This document shows positions 34,837 to 43,953 of a stretch of DNA of 64,000 nucleotides, piece by piece. Source of the stretch: Gymnodinialimonas phycosphaerae (GTDB lineage Bacteria > Pseudomonadota > Alphaproteobacteria > Rhodobacterales > Rhodobacteraceae); NCBI RefSeq assembly GCF_019195455.1, contig NZ_JAIMBW010000001.1, forward strand, positions 3,624,001 through 3,688,000, in the 5' to 3' direction. Below the pieces are notes generated by a model. That model worked only from the letters and a program-made list of their open reading frames with translations. It was not told the origin of the DNA and did not search any database. The position numbers and the translations under genes were made by a program. Position 1 is the stretch's first letter. The number at the start of each line of letters is the position of its first letter.

Positions 34837-36207
34837 ATGTCGTCAGCAGCGGAGCAAATGGCCGCCAACATGAGCTGGAAATCGTTCGGTAAGGCAACCG
34901 AGCTTAAACAGCGCATCTGGTTCACTCTGGGCCTTCTGATCATTTATCGCATCGGCACCTATATTCCTGTGCCCGGCATCGACCCGGTCGAGCTGCGCGC
35001 CTTCTTCGAAAGCGCGGCGGCAGGCCTTGGCGGCGTGCTGAACATGTTCACCGGCGGCGCGCTGTCGCGCATGGGTGTCTTTGCGCTGGGTATCATGCCC
35101 TATATCTCGGCCTCGATCATCGTGCAGCTGATGTCGGCCATGGTGCCGGCGATGGAGGCGCTGAAGAAAGAGGGCGAGAGCGGGCGCAAGAAGCTGAACC
35201 AGTACACCCGCTATGGTACGGTGGCTTTGGCCACGGCGCAGGCCTACGGCCTTGCGGTCAGCATGGAATCAGGCGGCCTTGCCACCGATCCGGGCTGGTT
35301 CTTCCGCGCCGCCTGCGTGATCACGCTGGTCGGCGGCACCATGTTCCTGATGTGGTTGGGTGAGCAGATCACCAACCGGGGCATTGGTAACGGTATCTCC
35401 CTGATCATTTTCGTCGGCATCATCGCCGAGATCCCGGCCGCCCTGGCGCAGTTCTTCGAGACGGGCCGGTCCGGCGCGCTGAGCACACCTGCCATTCTGG
35501 GTGTGATCCTGATGCTGATCGCGACGCTGTTCTTCGTGGTCTTCATGGAGCGATCGCTGAGGAAAATCCACATTCAGTACCCGCGCCGCCAAGTCGGCAT
35601 GAAGGTCTATGATGGCGGCTCCAGCCACCTGCCGATCAAGGTGAACCCGGCGGGCGTGATCCCGGCGATCTTCGCCTCGTCGCTGCTGTTGCTGCCCACG
35701 ACGCTGACCACCTTCGGCGGGACAGAGGGCAATGGCCCGGTGCTAAGCTGGATCCTGGCGAACTTTGGTCCCGGCCAGCCGCTCTACCTGGTGTTCTTCG
35801 CTTCGATGATCATCTTCTTCACCTACTTCTACACCCTCAACGTGTCGTTCAAGACCGAGGATGTGGCCGACAACCTGAAGAACCAGAACGGGTTCATTCC
35901 GGGCATTCGCCCCGGTGCGCGGACGGCGGAATACCTGGAATACGTGGTGCGGCGCATCCTGGTTCTGGGCGCCGGTTACCTGGCGCTTGTCTGCATGATG
36001 CCCGAGATCGTGCGCACCAACCTGTCGATCACCGCCTACTTCGGCGGCACCTCGATCCTGATCATTGTGTCGGTGGGGATGGACACGGTGCAACAAATCC
36101 AGTCTCATTTGCTGGCTCACCAGTACGAAGGCCTGTTGGAAAAGTCCCAGCTGCGCGGTCGCAAGGGTGGATCGAAGAAACCACGGAAGGGACCCGCGCG
36201 CCGATGA
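34837..36207 (+). CDS. secY: protein translocase subunit SecY
   Basis: 456 aa, ten predicted membrane spans, the central channel of the Sec translocon. [14 protein letters not shown], the [17 protein letters not shown] span, and the cytoplasmic [17 protein letters not shown] loop (ribosome/SecA contact) are present. The start at 34837 ([16 protein letters not shown]) is chosen over the upstream frame, which is basic non-family sequence. Its stop overlaps adk (ATGA). Confidence 0.99.
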   Translation: MSSAAEQMAANMSWKSFGKATELKQRIWFTLGLLIIYRIGTYIPVPGIDPVELRAFFESAAAGLGGVLNMFTGGALSRMGVFALGIMPYISASIIVQLMSAMVPAMEALKKEGESGRKKLNQYTRYGTVALATAQAYGLAVSMESGGLATDPGWFFRAACVITLVGGTMFLMWLGEQITNRGIGNGISLIIFVGIIAEIPAALAQFFETGRSGALSTPAILGVILMLIATLFFVVFMERSLRKIHIQYPRRQVGMKVYDGGSSHLPIKVNPAGVIPAIFASSLLLLPTTLTTFGGTEGNGPVLSWILANFGPGQPLYLVFFASMIIFFTYFYTLNVSFKTEDVADNLKNQNGFIPGIRPGARTAEYLEYVVRRILVLGAGYLALVCMMPEIVRTNLSITAYFGGTSILIIVSVGMDTVQQIQSHLLAHQYEGLLEKSQLRGRKGGSKKPRKGPARR

Positions 36208-36779
36208 ACATCATTCTACTTGGACCGCCCGGAGCGGGCAAAGGCACCCAAGCTGCTATCCTCGTTGAGAAACGCGGTATGGTGCAACTTTCCACCGGCG
36301 ACATGCTGCGCGCTGCCCGTACCAGCGGGACTGAGATGGGAAATCTCGTGGCCGGCGTCATGGATCGCGGAGAGCTTGTGACCGACGAGATCGTCATCGG
36401 CCTGATCCGTGAGCAGTTGGAAAAGGGCGGTTCGGGTTTCATCTTCGACGGTTTTCCCCGGACCTTGGCGCAGGCCGATGCACTGGCGGACCTGCTGGCC
36501 GAGGTGGGCCAGACGCTTGATCATGTCATTGCGATGGAAGTGAACGACGAGGCGCTGGTTGGCCGGATCGTCAACCGCGCCAAAGAGGCGGAAGCCGCAG
36601 GGCAACCCGTGCGCGCCGACGACAATGAGGAAAGCCTGAAGATCCGGCTGATGGAATACTACAAAAAGACCTCGCCGCTGATCGGTTACTACCATGCCAA
36701 AGGGCAGTTGAGCTGGGTCCCCGGCCTGGGTGAGATCGACGAGGTTGCCGCCAGCATTGCGGGCGTTCTGGACGCGTAA
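36204..36779 (+). CDS. adk: adenylate kinase, short-lid type
   Basis: 191 aa. [14 protein letters not shown] (Walker A), the [19 protein letters not shown]-site block and the LID Arg residues are present, but the LID is short and lacks the zinc Cys set, as in other alphaproteobacteria. It interconverts AMP, ADP and ATP. Translation is coupled to secY by the ATGA overlap. Confidence 0.98.
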   Translation: MNIILLGPPGAGKGTQAAILVEKRGMVQLSTGDMLRAARTSGTEMGNLVAGVMDRGELVTDEIVIGLIREQLEKGGSGFIFDGFPRTLAQADALADLLAEVGQTLDHVIAMEVNDEALVGRIVNRAKEAEAAGQPVRADDNEESLKIRLMEYYKKTSPLIGYYHAKGQLSWVPGLGEIDEVAASIAGVLDA

Positions 36780-36801
36780 TTCGCGCGCCGGACGCAGCCT
36801 A

Positions 36802-36830
36802 TTGACCTTTCGATCAATGGGGCATAAATC
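36802..36830 (+). promoter_or_regulatory. promoter of rpsM (alpha operon)
   Basis: TTGACC (36802-36807), 17 bp, TAAATC (36825-36830), 136 bp before the rpsM ATG. The -10 differs from the TATACG set. Confidence 0.75.
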
Positions 36831-36965
36831 CCGCACCTTGACGGGAATCAGGTGCGCATTTGATCCCGAATGATTACCTCGCAAGCCCGGCGCGAAATGC
36901 CCGGGCTTACGTTGTGAAAAAAGGGCCTGGCATGACGGGCTCGCAACGAAAAGGATATGCCACAC

Positions 36966-37334
36966 ATGGCACGTATTGCCGGGGTCAACATCCCCACCGC
37001 CAAGCGCGTTCCGATCGCGCTGACCTATGTCACCGGAATTGGCCACACCTCTGCTGCTGCGATCTGCGAAGCTGTCGGTATCGACGTCACGCGCCGCGTG
37101 AACGAGCTGTCTGACGCCGAAGTCCTCGCCATCCGCGAGCACATCGACGCCAACTATGCCGTCGAGGGTGACCTGCGTCGTGAAACGCAGATGAACATCA
37201 AGCGTCTGATGGACCTGGGTTGCTACCGCGGCCTGCGTCACCGTCGCAACCTGCCCGTTCGCGGCCAGCGTACCCACACCAACGCTCGCACGCGCAAAGG
37301 CCCCGCGAAGGCCATTGCCGGCAAGAAGAAATAA
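36966..37334 (+). CDS. rpsM: 30S ribosomal protein S13
   Basis: 122 aa. [20 protein letters not shown] at the start, GIGHTSA-type KH contact and the C-terminal [19 protein letters not shown] basic tail are typical. ATG 36966 follows AAAAGGATATG; three codons upstream is another in-frame ATG that is less likely. Confidence 0.99.
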   Translation: MARIAGVNIPTAKRVPIALTYVTGIGHTSAAAICEAVGIDVTRRVNELSDAEVLAIREHIDANYAVEGDLRRETQMNIKRLMDLGCYRGLRHRRNLPVRGQRTHTNARTRKGPAKAIAGKKK

Positions 37335-37349
37335 GGGAGGGCTGATAGC

Positions 37350-37739
37350 ATGGCTCGCGATCGTCGCCCCGCAAAGAAGAAAGTCTCCAAGAACATCGCC
37401 GCTGGCGTTGCTCATGTGAACTCTTCGTTCAACAACACCAAGATCCTGATTTCCGACGTGCAGGGGAACGCCATTTCGTGGTCGTCCGCCGGCACGATGG
37501 GCTTCAAGGGCAGCAGGAAATCCACACCCTTCGCCGCCCAGATGGCGGCAGAGGATGCAGGCAAGAAGGCTCAGGACCACGGCGTCCGCACGCTGGATGT
37601 CGAGGTTCAGGGTCCCGGTTCGGGTCGTGAAAGCGCCTTGCGCGCCCTGGCGGCCCTGGGTTTCCAGATTTCTTCCATCCGTGACGTGACGCCTATGGCG
37701 CACAACGGCTGCCGTCCGCCCAAGCGCCGCCGCGTCTAA
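37350..37739 (+). CDS. rpsK: 30S ribosomal protein S11
   Basis: 129 aa. [20 protein letters not shown] and the C-terminal [18 protein letters not shown] are canonical. SD GGGAGG. rpoA follows after 110 bp. Confidence 0.99.
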   Translation: MARDRRPAKKKVSKNIAAGVAHVNSSFNNTKILISDVQGNAISWSSAGTMGFKGSRKSTPFAAQMAAEDAGKKAQDHGVRTLDVEVQGPGSGRESALRALAALGFQISSIRDVTPMAHNGCRPPKRRRV

Positions 37740-37849
37740 GCAGATTTCTCTACTTCTCCCTGCGTCGTTCCAAACGGCGTGGGGTGACGTCATTTTGAAC
37801 CTCGAGCGTGTCCGGGACGGATCCCCCCGACACAAGAATGGAGGGACGT

Positions 37850-38866
37850 ATGATCCATAAAAATTGGCAAGAGCTGATCAAACCCACCCAGCTGGTCGTC
37901 CAGCCGGGCAATGATCCTGCGCGCAAGGCTACCGTTGTGGCCGAGCCGTTGGAGCGGGGCTTTGGTCTGACGCTTGGTAACGCGCTGCGGCGTGTTCTGA
38001 TGTCCTCGCTGCAAGGCGCGGCCATCACATCGGTGCAAATCGACGGCGTGCTGCACGAGTTTTCCAGCGTTGCTGGCGTGCGTGAAGATGTCACCGACAT
38101 CGTGCTGAACCTCAAAGGTGTGGCGATCCGCATGGAGGCCGAAGGCCCCAAGCGCGTTTCCATCTCTGCCAAGGGCCCCCGGGTCGTGACGGCGGGTGAC
38201 ATCTCTGAGTCCGCAGGCATCGAGGTCCTGAACAAGGATCATGTGATCTGCCACCTCGACGATGGCGCCGATCTGTACATCGAGCTGACGGTCAACACCG
38301 GCAAAGGCTACGTCGCTGCCGACAAGAACCGCCCGGAAGACGCACCGATTGGCTTGATGCCGATCGACGCGATCTATTCGCCGGTCAAGAAGGTGTCCTA
38401 TGACGTGCAGCCCACCCGTGAGGGCCAGGTGCTGGACTATGACAAGCTGACGCTGAAGCTGGAAACCGACGGGTCCCTTACGCCGGACGATGCCGTGGCT
38501 TACGCCGCGCGGATCATCCAGGACCAGCTGTCGATCTTCGTGAACTTCGATGAGCCCGAGTCTGCTACCCGTCAGGACGACGAAGACGATCTGGAATTCA
38601 ACCCGCTTCTGCTGAAGAAGGTTGATGAGCTGGAGCTGTCCGTCCGGTCCGCGAACTGCCTTAAGAACGACAACATCGTCTACATCGGTGATCTGATCCA
38701 GAAGACCGAGGCAGAGATGCTGCGCACGCCGAACTTCGGCCGCAAGTCCTTGAACGAGATCAAGGAAGTGCTGTCCGGCATGGGCCTGCACCTTGGCATG
38801 GATATCGTCGATTGGCCGCCCGACAACATCGAGGAACTGGCCAAGAAGTACGAAGACAACTTTTGA
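37850..38866 (+). CDS. rpoA: RNA polymerase alpha subunit
   Basis: 338 aa. The N-terminal dimer domain ([23 protein letters not shown] [20 protein letters not shown]) and the C-terminal DNA/activator-binding domain ([20 protein letters not shown] and [18 protein letters not shown]) are intact. ATG 37850 follows GGAGGGACGT. An upstream in-frame start at 37808 adds residues not seen in the family. Confidence 0.99.
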   Translation: MIHKNWQELIKPTQLVVQPGNDPARKATVVAEPLERGFGLTLGNALRRVLMSSLQGAAITSVQIDGVLHEFSSVAGVREDVTDIVLNLKGVAIRMEAEGPKRVSISAKGPRVVTAGDISESAGIEVLNKDHVICHLDDGADLYIELTVNTGKGYVAADKNRPEDAPIGLMPIDAIYSPVKKVSYDVQPTREGQVLDYDKLTLKLETDGSLTPDDAVAYAARIIQDQLSIFVNFDEPESATRQDDEDDLEFNPLLLKKVDELELSVRSANCLKNDNIVYIGDLIQKTEAEMLRTPNFGRKSLNEIKEVLSGMGLHLGMDIVDWPPDNIEELAKKYEDNF

Positions 38867-38937
38867 TGAATTTGTGGGCGGGGGGTGACCTCTGCCCGCA
38901 CAAGTGCCCGGATCTTGCCGGGGAACAGAACGGTTTC

Positions 38938-38955
38938 GCTGAGCGCATGCTCAGC
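38938..38955 (+). promoter_or_regulatory. palindrome in rpoA-rplQ spacer
   Basis: GCTGAGC-GCAT-GCTCAGC, a perfect 7-bp stem in the 175-bp spacer. It could be an RNA hairpin or a DNA operator; no terminator tail. Confidence 0.4.
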
Positions 38956-39041
38956 TTTACCCAAGGAGAGGGTCCCGCAAACGCATGGGTCCCCAGACAA
39001 AGCAAAATCGCCCGTAGAGGGCTTCTATTTGGAGAAATGAC

Positions 39042-39458
39042 ATGCGTCACGCCCGCGGATACCGCCGCCTGAACCGGACCCACGAACACCGCAAAGCGAT
39101 GTTCTCGAACATGTGCGGCTCGATCATCGAGCACGAGCAGATCAAGACGACCCTGCCCAAAGCCAAGGAACTGCGTCCGATCATCGAGAAGATGATCACG
39201 CTCGCCAAACGTGGCGACCTGCACGCGCGTCGTCAAGCGGCCTCGCAACTGAAGCAGGACAAGGACGTCGCCAAGCTGTTCGATGTGCTCGGGCCTCGCT
39301 ATGCCGAGCGTCAGGGCGGCTATGTGCGCATCATGAAGGCGGGTTTCCGCTATGGTGACATGGCGCCGATGGCGATCATCGAATTCGTCGACCGCGACGT
39401 CGACGCCAAGGGCGCCGCAGACCGCGCACGCCTTGAGGCCGAAGCCGACGCGGAATAA
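39042..39458 (+). CDS. rplQ: 50S ribosomal protein L17
   Basis: 138 aa. [20 protein letters not shown] is the signature, followed by [19 protein letters not shown]. The C-terminus is extended and acidic (about 15 residues), as in related bacteria. It ends the alpha operon; a terminator follows. Confidence 0.99.
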   Translation: MRHARGYRRLNRTHEHRKAMFSNMCGSIIEHEQIKTTLPKAKELRPIIEKMITLAKRGDLHARRQAASQLKQDKDVAKLFDVLGPRYAERQGGYVRIMKAGFRYGDMAPMAIIEFVDRDVDAKGAADRARLEAEADAE

Positions 39459-39486
39459 TCCGCGCACCTCACGCAACAGAATATCG

Positions 39487-39519
39487 AAAGGCCCTTCGCA
39501 TGTGCGCGGGGCCTTTTTC
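39487..39519 (+). terminator. terminator after rplQ
   Basis: AAAGGCCC / GGGGCCTTTTT with a loop of about 13 nt, 30 bp after rplQ. It also lies between rplQ and the end of the convergent small gene at 39540. Confidence 0.85.
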
Positions 39520-39539
39520 GTTGGATGTCCCAGGGGCTG

Positions 39540-39710
39540 TCAGGACTTTGGCGCGGGGGCAGACGTGTTGGCGGGCACGAACTCGGACAGGCGCAAGATT
39601 TCTTCCGACGCCAAAGGCGTCTGGCCGAGGTATTCCAGAATATCGGTGCGCGCGTCAGGAGAAAGCCTCATGAGACGCGCAAAAAGATCAGGGTCGATCC
39701 TTTTATCCAT
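39540..39710 (-). CDS. 56-residue acidic small protein
   Basis: A short frame on the minus strand starting MDKRIDPDLFARLMRLSPDA and ending in a Pro/Ala/Ser tail (VPANTSAPAPKS). The middle (DILEYLGQTPLASEEILRLS) is strongly helical. AGGTGA sits 5 nt before ATG, a good ribosome-binding site, and codon use is GC-rich at third positions. It diverges from luxR across 91 bp, so both promoters share that interval. No family recognised. It is convergent with rplQ. Confidence 0.65.
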   Translation of the reverse strand: MDKRIDPDLFARLMRLSPDARTDILEYLGQTPLASEEILRLSEFVPANTSAPAPKS

Positions 39711-39747
39711 CAGTCTCACCTGTTTGCTAACGGGTTGATAATCAATC

Positions 39748-39776
39748 TTGACCCCCTTTGTGGCAACCTATCTAAT
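39748..39776 (+). promoter_or_regulatory. luxR promoter
   Basis: TTGACC (39748-39753), 17 bp, TCTAAT (39771-39776), 26 bp before the luxR ATG. Just upstream is TTGATaATCAA (a 5-bp-arm palindrome, near 39735) that could be an operator. I saw no clear lux-box. Confidence 0.6.
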
Positions 39777-39801
39777 TCGACATGTCTATTTGGTGGGGTC
39801 T

Positions 39802-40413
39802 ATGACAAAAGCGCCGGTTCTCGACTTGCTGCTGCACGAGCTTTCGTTGGCGGCACCAGCCGGTTTCGCCGTTGGTCTCCACATTCGTTACGTCTCGCCA
39901 TTGATCATGGTGAACACATATCCAGATGTCTGGCAGGAGGTATACACGTCCAAACTCTACGGTCTGCGGGACCCGACGCTTGCCTGGGGGTTAAGCCACA
40001 CGGGAACCCGACGTTGGAGCCAGATCGGGCTGCCGGATCCTTTCGGGATTTTGCAGGAATCAGCCGATTACGGGCTCAAGTACGGGATGATTGCATCCAT
40101 CGGACCGATGTCTTCACGCACCATCGCAGGGGCCAGCCGCGCAGACCGCGAGTTTGGTGACGATGAGATGGAGCATGTCTACCGGATCGTGCACCGCATG
40201 CACGATCTGTCGGAACCGCCGGCCCGCTTGTCCAAAGCGCAAGCCGACGCTCTTAAGTGCATCGCGGAGGGGGACCGCCATGCTGCTGCTGCCGCGAAGC
40301 TCGGCATATCCGAAAGTGCCTTCAAGGCGCGTTTGACGTCTGCTCGTCAAAAACTGATGGCCCGAACCACGGCAGAAGCCGTGCAGAGGGCCAAGGAATA
40401 CGGATTGATTTGA
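39802..40413 (+). CDS. luxR: LuxR-family acyl-homoserine-lactone-type transcriptional regulator
   Basis: 203 aa. The N-terminal autoinducer-binding domain has the expected W-x3-Y and DP signature (DVWQEVYTSKLYGLRDPTLA) and TRRWSQ. The C-terminal HTH is LSKAQADALKCIAEGDRHAA then ISESAFKARLTSARQKLMAR, with Gln in place of the usual Glu. ATG 39802 (after GGTGGGG) is preferred to 39748, which lies within the promoter. Paired with luxI 79 bp downstream. The gene symbol denotes the family. Confidence 0.9.
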   Translation: MTKAPVLDLLLHELSLAAPAGFAVGLHIRYVSPLIMVNTYPDVWQEVYTSKLYGLRDPTLAWGLSHTGTRRWSQIGLPDPFGILQESADYGLKYGMIASIGPMSSRTIAGASRADREFGDDEMEHVYRIVHRMHDLSEPPARLSKAQADALKCIAEGDRHAAAAAKLGISESAFKARLTSARQKLMARTTAEAVQRAKEYGLI

Positions 40414-40492
40414 GGGGAAGGGCCGCAGCGCCCGCATGAGTGCCACCTTGGCGGTGCGTCGATTTTCACGACTCACCTTACAGGAGGCCTAC

Positions 40493-41080
40493 ATGCAAAT
40501 GACGACCCTCTCTTTCGAGAATTTCCACTCCCACGGACCGCTTTTCACCAACATGCTGAAGGCGCGTCATCGTACGTTCATCGAGGAGATGGGCTGGGAG
40601 ATCCCGTCCGAAGGGGACATGGAGTTCGATCAGTACGATACCGCCCAAAGCCGGTGGGTCTGTGTCCACGATGGTGGACGGGTATTGGCCGGTGTGCGCT
40701 TGACGCCGACGACGGCGTCGTGTGGCATTTACAGCTACATGGTGCGCGATGCACAGCGCGGGCTGCTGGACGCGATCCCGGCCAATCTGCTGGACGAGGA
40801 TGCCCCGATTGCGCCGCATATCTGGGATGCCAACCGCCTGTTCGTGGCCGAAGGCGTTGAAACGGACATTCGCCGCGAGGTGCAGCTGTCGCTGATGGGG
40901 CACATGGTCCGCTCTGCCCGCGAGCTTGGCGCGACGACGCTTCTGGGCCTTTTGCCCATCGGCATCCCGCGCCTTGGTCGCCGTTTGGGTATCGATATGG
41001 AGGCAGGCGGCCCGATCATGAAGATCGGTGGCGTCGCGCACCGTTGCTACTTCGTGACCATGGCGTCGAAGATGCATTAA
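40493..41080 (+). CDS. luxI: acyl-homoserine-lactone synthase (LuxI family)
   Basis: 195 aa. It joins S-adenosylmethionine and an acyl chain to form an AHL signal. The family residues are all visible: ARHRTFIEEMGWEIP (Arg, Phe, Trp), EFDQYDTAQSRWV (Asp, Asp), and GVRLTPT (Arg), then the central ANRLFVAE block. ATG 40493 has a consensus AGGAGG 6 nt upstream; an upstream frame from 40436 is rejected. Acyl chain not predictable. Downstream is rarA, which starts 15 bp later. Confidence 0.95.
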   Translation: MQMTTLSFENFHSHGPLFTNMLKARHRTFIEEMGWEIPSEGDMEFDQYDTAQSRWVCVHDGGRVLAGVRLTPTTASCGIYSYMVRDAQRGLLDAIPANLLDEDAPIAPHIWDANRLFVAEGVETDIRREVQLSLMGHMVRSARELGATTLLGLLPIGIPRLGRRLGIDMEAGGPIMKIGGVAHRCYFVTMASKMH

Positions 41081-41095
41081 CGGTATCTCGGCCCT

Positions 41096-42409
41096 ATGGC
41101 CGATTTGTTCGACACTGGCGCAAGCGCCTCTGAAACCCCACGCGGTCCGCGTCCCCTCGCGGACCGTCTGCGGCCGCAATCGCTGGATGATGTCGTCGGG
41201 CAAGAGCATCTGCTGGGTCCCGAAGGCGCGCTTCGGGTCATGCTGGACAGTGGCGCCCTGACGTCGCTGATCTTTTGGGGGCCGCCCGGTGTCGGCAAGA
41301 CCACCATCGCCCGGCTTCTGGCGGACGAGACGGATCTGGCATTTGTCCAGATCAGTGCCATCTTCACTGGCATGCCGGACCTGCGAAAGGTGTTCGAGAC
41401 GGCCAAGATCCGCCATGCCAACGGCCAGGGGACGCTTTTGTTCGTGGACGAGATCCACCGTTTCAACAAGGCGCAGCAGGACGGCTTCCTGCCCCACATG
41501 GAGGACGGAACGATCCTTCTGGTGGGCGCAACGACGGAAAACCCTTCGTTCGAGCTGAATGCGGCCGTCATGTCGCGCAGCCAGGTGATGGTGCTGGAGC
41601 GACTGGACGACGTCGCGCTGGAGCAGATCCTGGCCCACGCGGAATTGGAGCTGCATCATCCCATGCCGCTCCGCCCCGAGGCGCGTCAAGCGTTGCGGGA
41701 CATGGCCGATGGTGACGGGCGGGCGATGCTGAATCTGGCCGAGCAGGTGGCGGCCTGGAAGGTCGACAAGCAGTTGACCGTTGAGCACTTGGGCGCCCGC
41801 CTGCAACGGCGCGCGGCGCAATACGACAAGTCGGGCGAGGCCCATTACAACCTGATCTCGGCGCTGCACAAATCGGTGCGCGGGTCTGACCCGGATGCGG
41901 CGCTTTACTGGTTTGCGCGCATGCTGGAGGGCGGCGAAGACCCCCGCTATCTGGCACGTCGCATCACCCGGATGGCGGTGGAGGACATCGGCCTTGCCGA
42001 CCCGCAAGCGCAACGGTTCTGCCTTGAGGCGTGGGAAATCTACGAGCGCCTCGGCTCGCCGGAGGGCGAGTTGGCGCTGAGCCAGGCCGTCACTTACCTT
42101 GCGCTGGCCCCGAAATCGAACGCCTCCTACGTGGCCTACCAGGCCGCGCGGGCGAGTGCGAAATCCACCGGCTCTGCGATGCCACCGAAGAACATCCTGA
42201 ACGCGCCGACCTCGATGATGAAGGATCAGGGCTACGGCAAAGGGTATGAGTACGACCACGACAGCGAAGACGGGTTTTCCGGGGCGAATTACTTTCCCGA
42301 AACGATGTCCCGCCCGAAGTTCTATGAACCCAAAGAGCGCGGGTTTGAGCGGGATCTGAAGAAGCGGGTCGAGTGGTTTGAGAACTTGCGAGAGAAGCGC
42401 AAGCGCTGA
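41096..42409 (+). CDS. rarA: replication-associated recombination protein RarA (MgsA)
   Basis: 437 aa AAA+ ATPase acting at stalled replication forks. Walker A is GPPGVGKTTIARLL (about residue 61) and Walker B is LLFVDEIHRFNKAQQD. The C-terminal part (MAVEDIGLADPQAQ, YVAYQAARASAK, LNAPTSMMKDQGYGKGYEY) forms the RarA tetramerisation region. No ribosome-binding site precedes ATG 41096. It starts only 15 bp after luxI. Confidence 0.97.
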   Translation: MADLFDTGASASETPRGPRPLADRLRPQSLDDVVGQEHLLGPEGALRVMLDSGALTSLIFWGPPGVGKTTIARLLADETDLAFVQISAIFTGMPDLRKVFETAKIRHANGQGTLLFVDEIHRFNKAQQDGFLPHMEDGTILLVGATTENPSFELNAAVMSRSQVMVLERLDDVALEQILAHAELELHHPMPLRPEARQALRDMADGDGRAMLNLAEQVAAWKVDKQLTVEHLGARLQRRAAQYDKSGEAHYNLISALHKSVRGSDPDAALYWFARMLEGGEDPRYLARRITRMAVEDIGLADPQAQRFCLEAWEIYERLGSPEGELALSQAVTYLALAPKSNASYVAYQAARASAKSTGSAMPPKNILNAPTSMMKDQGYGKGYEYDHDSEDGFSGANYFPETMSRPKFYEPKERGFERDLKKRVEWFENLREKRKR

Positions 42410-42478
42410 ATGCTGCGAGGAGGGCTTGCGCCTTGGAAAGGCGCGGGGCCGAGGAGGGGGCCGCGCGCAAGCGCCAAG

Positions 42479-42507
42479 TTGACAATCGCGCCGCCCGCGC
42501 GCATCCC
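42479..42507 (+). promoter_or_regulatory. promoter abutting crcB start
   Basis: TTGACA (42479-42484), 17 bp, CATCCC (42502-42507), 7 nt, ATG 42515. The -35 is perfect and the -10 is poor. The -10-to-ATG spacing of 7 nt matches the leaderless case at 25238, and no ribosome-binding site is seen. Confidence 0.45.
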
Positions 42508-42514
42508 CCGCCCT

Positions 42515-42892
42515 ATGATTGCTGTCCTGCAAGTTGCCCTTGGTGGCGCCCTCGGCGCCGTGCTGCGATACCTCACCGGTATCGGGATGATCCGTGTGTT
42601 CGGCCATGGCGCGTTTCCCTTGCCGATCCTGACGGTCAATGTCGTGGGTTCGTTCCTGATGGGCGTTTTCGTTGTTGCGGCCGCGCACCGGGGCCTGACG
42701 CATTTGTCGCCGCTGGTGATGACGGGGCTGCTGGGTGGCTTCACGACGTTCTCGGCGTTTTCGCTGGAAACCGTGACGCTGTATGAACGGGGCGACGTGG
42801 GGCAAGCGGCGCTATACGTGGCGCTTTCGGTGGGCTTGTCCATCGCTGGATTGATGGCGGGCCTCTGGCTTGCGCGCGGGGTATTCGCATGA
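42515..42892 (+). CDS. crcB: fluoride channel CrcB/Fluc
   Basis: 125 aa, four membrane spans. [35 protein letters not shown] and GLLGGFTTFSAFSLE are the dimeric fluoride channel signature; it expels fluoride ions. Start 42515 gives MIAVLQVALGG, the expected N-terminus; the longer frame to 42410 encodes a basic non-family leader. It overlaps the next gene by 4 nt (ATGA). Confidence 0.92.
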   Translation: MIAVLQVALGGALGAVLRYLTGIGMIRVFGHGAFPLPILTVNVVGSFLMGVFVVAAAHRGLTHLSPLVMTGLLGGFTTFSAFSLETVTLYERGDVGQAALYVALSVGLSIAGLMAGLWLARGVFA

Positions 42893-43953
42893 GTGGTGTT
42901 CAAACGTTGGAAGTGGGGCCGGACGATGGCGATCAACGGCTTGACCGCTGGTTCCGCCGCCTCTTCCCCCATGTGCCCCAGGGCCGGATCGAGAAGATGT
43001 GCCGCAAGGGTGAAATCCGCGTCGATGGCGGACGGGTGAAGTCCAACACGCGGCTGGAGGTCGGCCAGATGGTTCGTGTGCCGCCGTTGCCTGACACGGC
43101 CGACCCCAAGGCAGACCCCGCAAGCTGGGTGAACCGCGACGCGCGGATCAGCGATGCCGATGCCGAGATGATCCGAAAGGCCGTCATCTATCGTGATGAC
43201 CATATCATCGCGATCAACAAACCTGCCGGATTGCCGACCCAAGGGGGCACCGGGCAGGCGCGCCATGTGGATGGCTTGGCCGAGGCCCTGAAGTTCGGGT
43301 TCGAGGATAAACCGCGTCTTGTGCACCGACTGGACAAGGACACTTCGGGTGTTCTGTTGTTGGCGCGCACGCGCATGGGGGCAAAGGCGCTGACTGACGC
43401 ATTCCGGCTGCGCTCTACCCGGAAGATCTATTGGGCCGCTGTTGCGGGCTCACCCCTGCCACGGATGGGGACGATCAAGCTGGGCCTCGTGAAGGCGCCG
43501 GGCCATGGGCGGGGCGGCGAGAACGAGAAGATGCGCGCTGTTCCGGTCGCGGACATTCCCCATGTGGAAGGTGCCAAGAGGGCTGAGACGGATTACGCAG
43601 TCCTTTCGAACCTCGCGGGGCGGGTCAGCTGGTGCGCGCTTGTGCCGATCACCGGTCGGACGCACCAGTTGCGCGCACATATGGCCGAGATCGGGCATCC
43701 GATCATTGGCGACGGGAAGTATGGCGGTAGCGGGCAAGAAAACCTTGGCGATGGCTGGGGGGCGCAGTTGGGCGGCGACATCAGTCGCAAGTTGCATCTA
43801 CACGCCCGCTCGCTCAACTTCCGGCACCCGATGACGGGGGCTCAGATCAATCTGGTGGCCCCCCTGTCGTCGCATATGGCGAAGACCTGGGAGACGCTTG
43901 GGTGGGACCCCCGCGATGCGCCCGCCGACCCGTTCGAGGATGATGCGTTTTGA
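42889..43953 (+). CDS. rluC: RluC/RluD-type 23S rRNA pseudouridine synthase
   Basis: 354 aa. N-terminal S4 domain (QRLDRWFRRLFPHVPQGRIE then VDGGRVKSNTRLEVGQMV), followed by the catalytic domain with the HRLDKDTSGVLLLARTR motif carrying the active-site Asp. Converts uridines of 23S rRNA to pseudouridine. It overlaps crcB and the following HAD gene by 4 nt each. RluC is favoured over RluD by the short N-terminus and the spacing, but not decisively. Confidence 0.88.
   Translation: MSGVQTLEVGPDDGDQRLDRWFRRLFPHVPQGRIEKMCRKGEIRVDGGRVKSNTRLEVGQMVRVPPLPDTADPKADPASWVNRDARISDADAEMIRKAVIYRDDHIIAINKPAGLPTQGGTGQARHVDGLAEALKFGFEDKPRLVHRLDKDTSGVLLLARTRMGAKALTDAFRLRSTRKIYWAAVAGSPLPRMGTIKLGLVKAPGHGRGGENEKMRAVPVADIPHVEGAKRAETDYAVLSNLAGRVSWCALVPITGRTHQLRAHMAEIGHPIIGDGKYGGSGQENLGDGWGAQLGGDISRKLHLHARSLNFRHPMTGAQINLVAPLSSHMAKTWETLGWDPRDAPADPFEDDAF

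Noticed and set aside
36216..37835. A 539-codon open frame antisense to adk, rpsM and rpsK
   Set aside because: Shadow frame opposite essential conserved genes.
42479..42515. Fluoride riboswitch upstream of crcB
   Set aside because: Only 7 nt separate the likely -10 from the ATG and there is no room for an aptamer; no structure was seen in the preceding rarA end.
40478..42805. A 775-codon open frame antisense to luxI, rarA and crcB
   Set aside because: It spans three well-supported genes in antisense and is Arg/His/Gln-rich. Shadow of GC-rich coding sequence.
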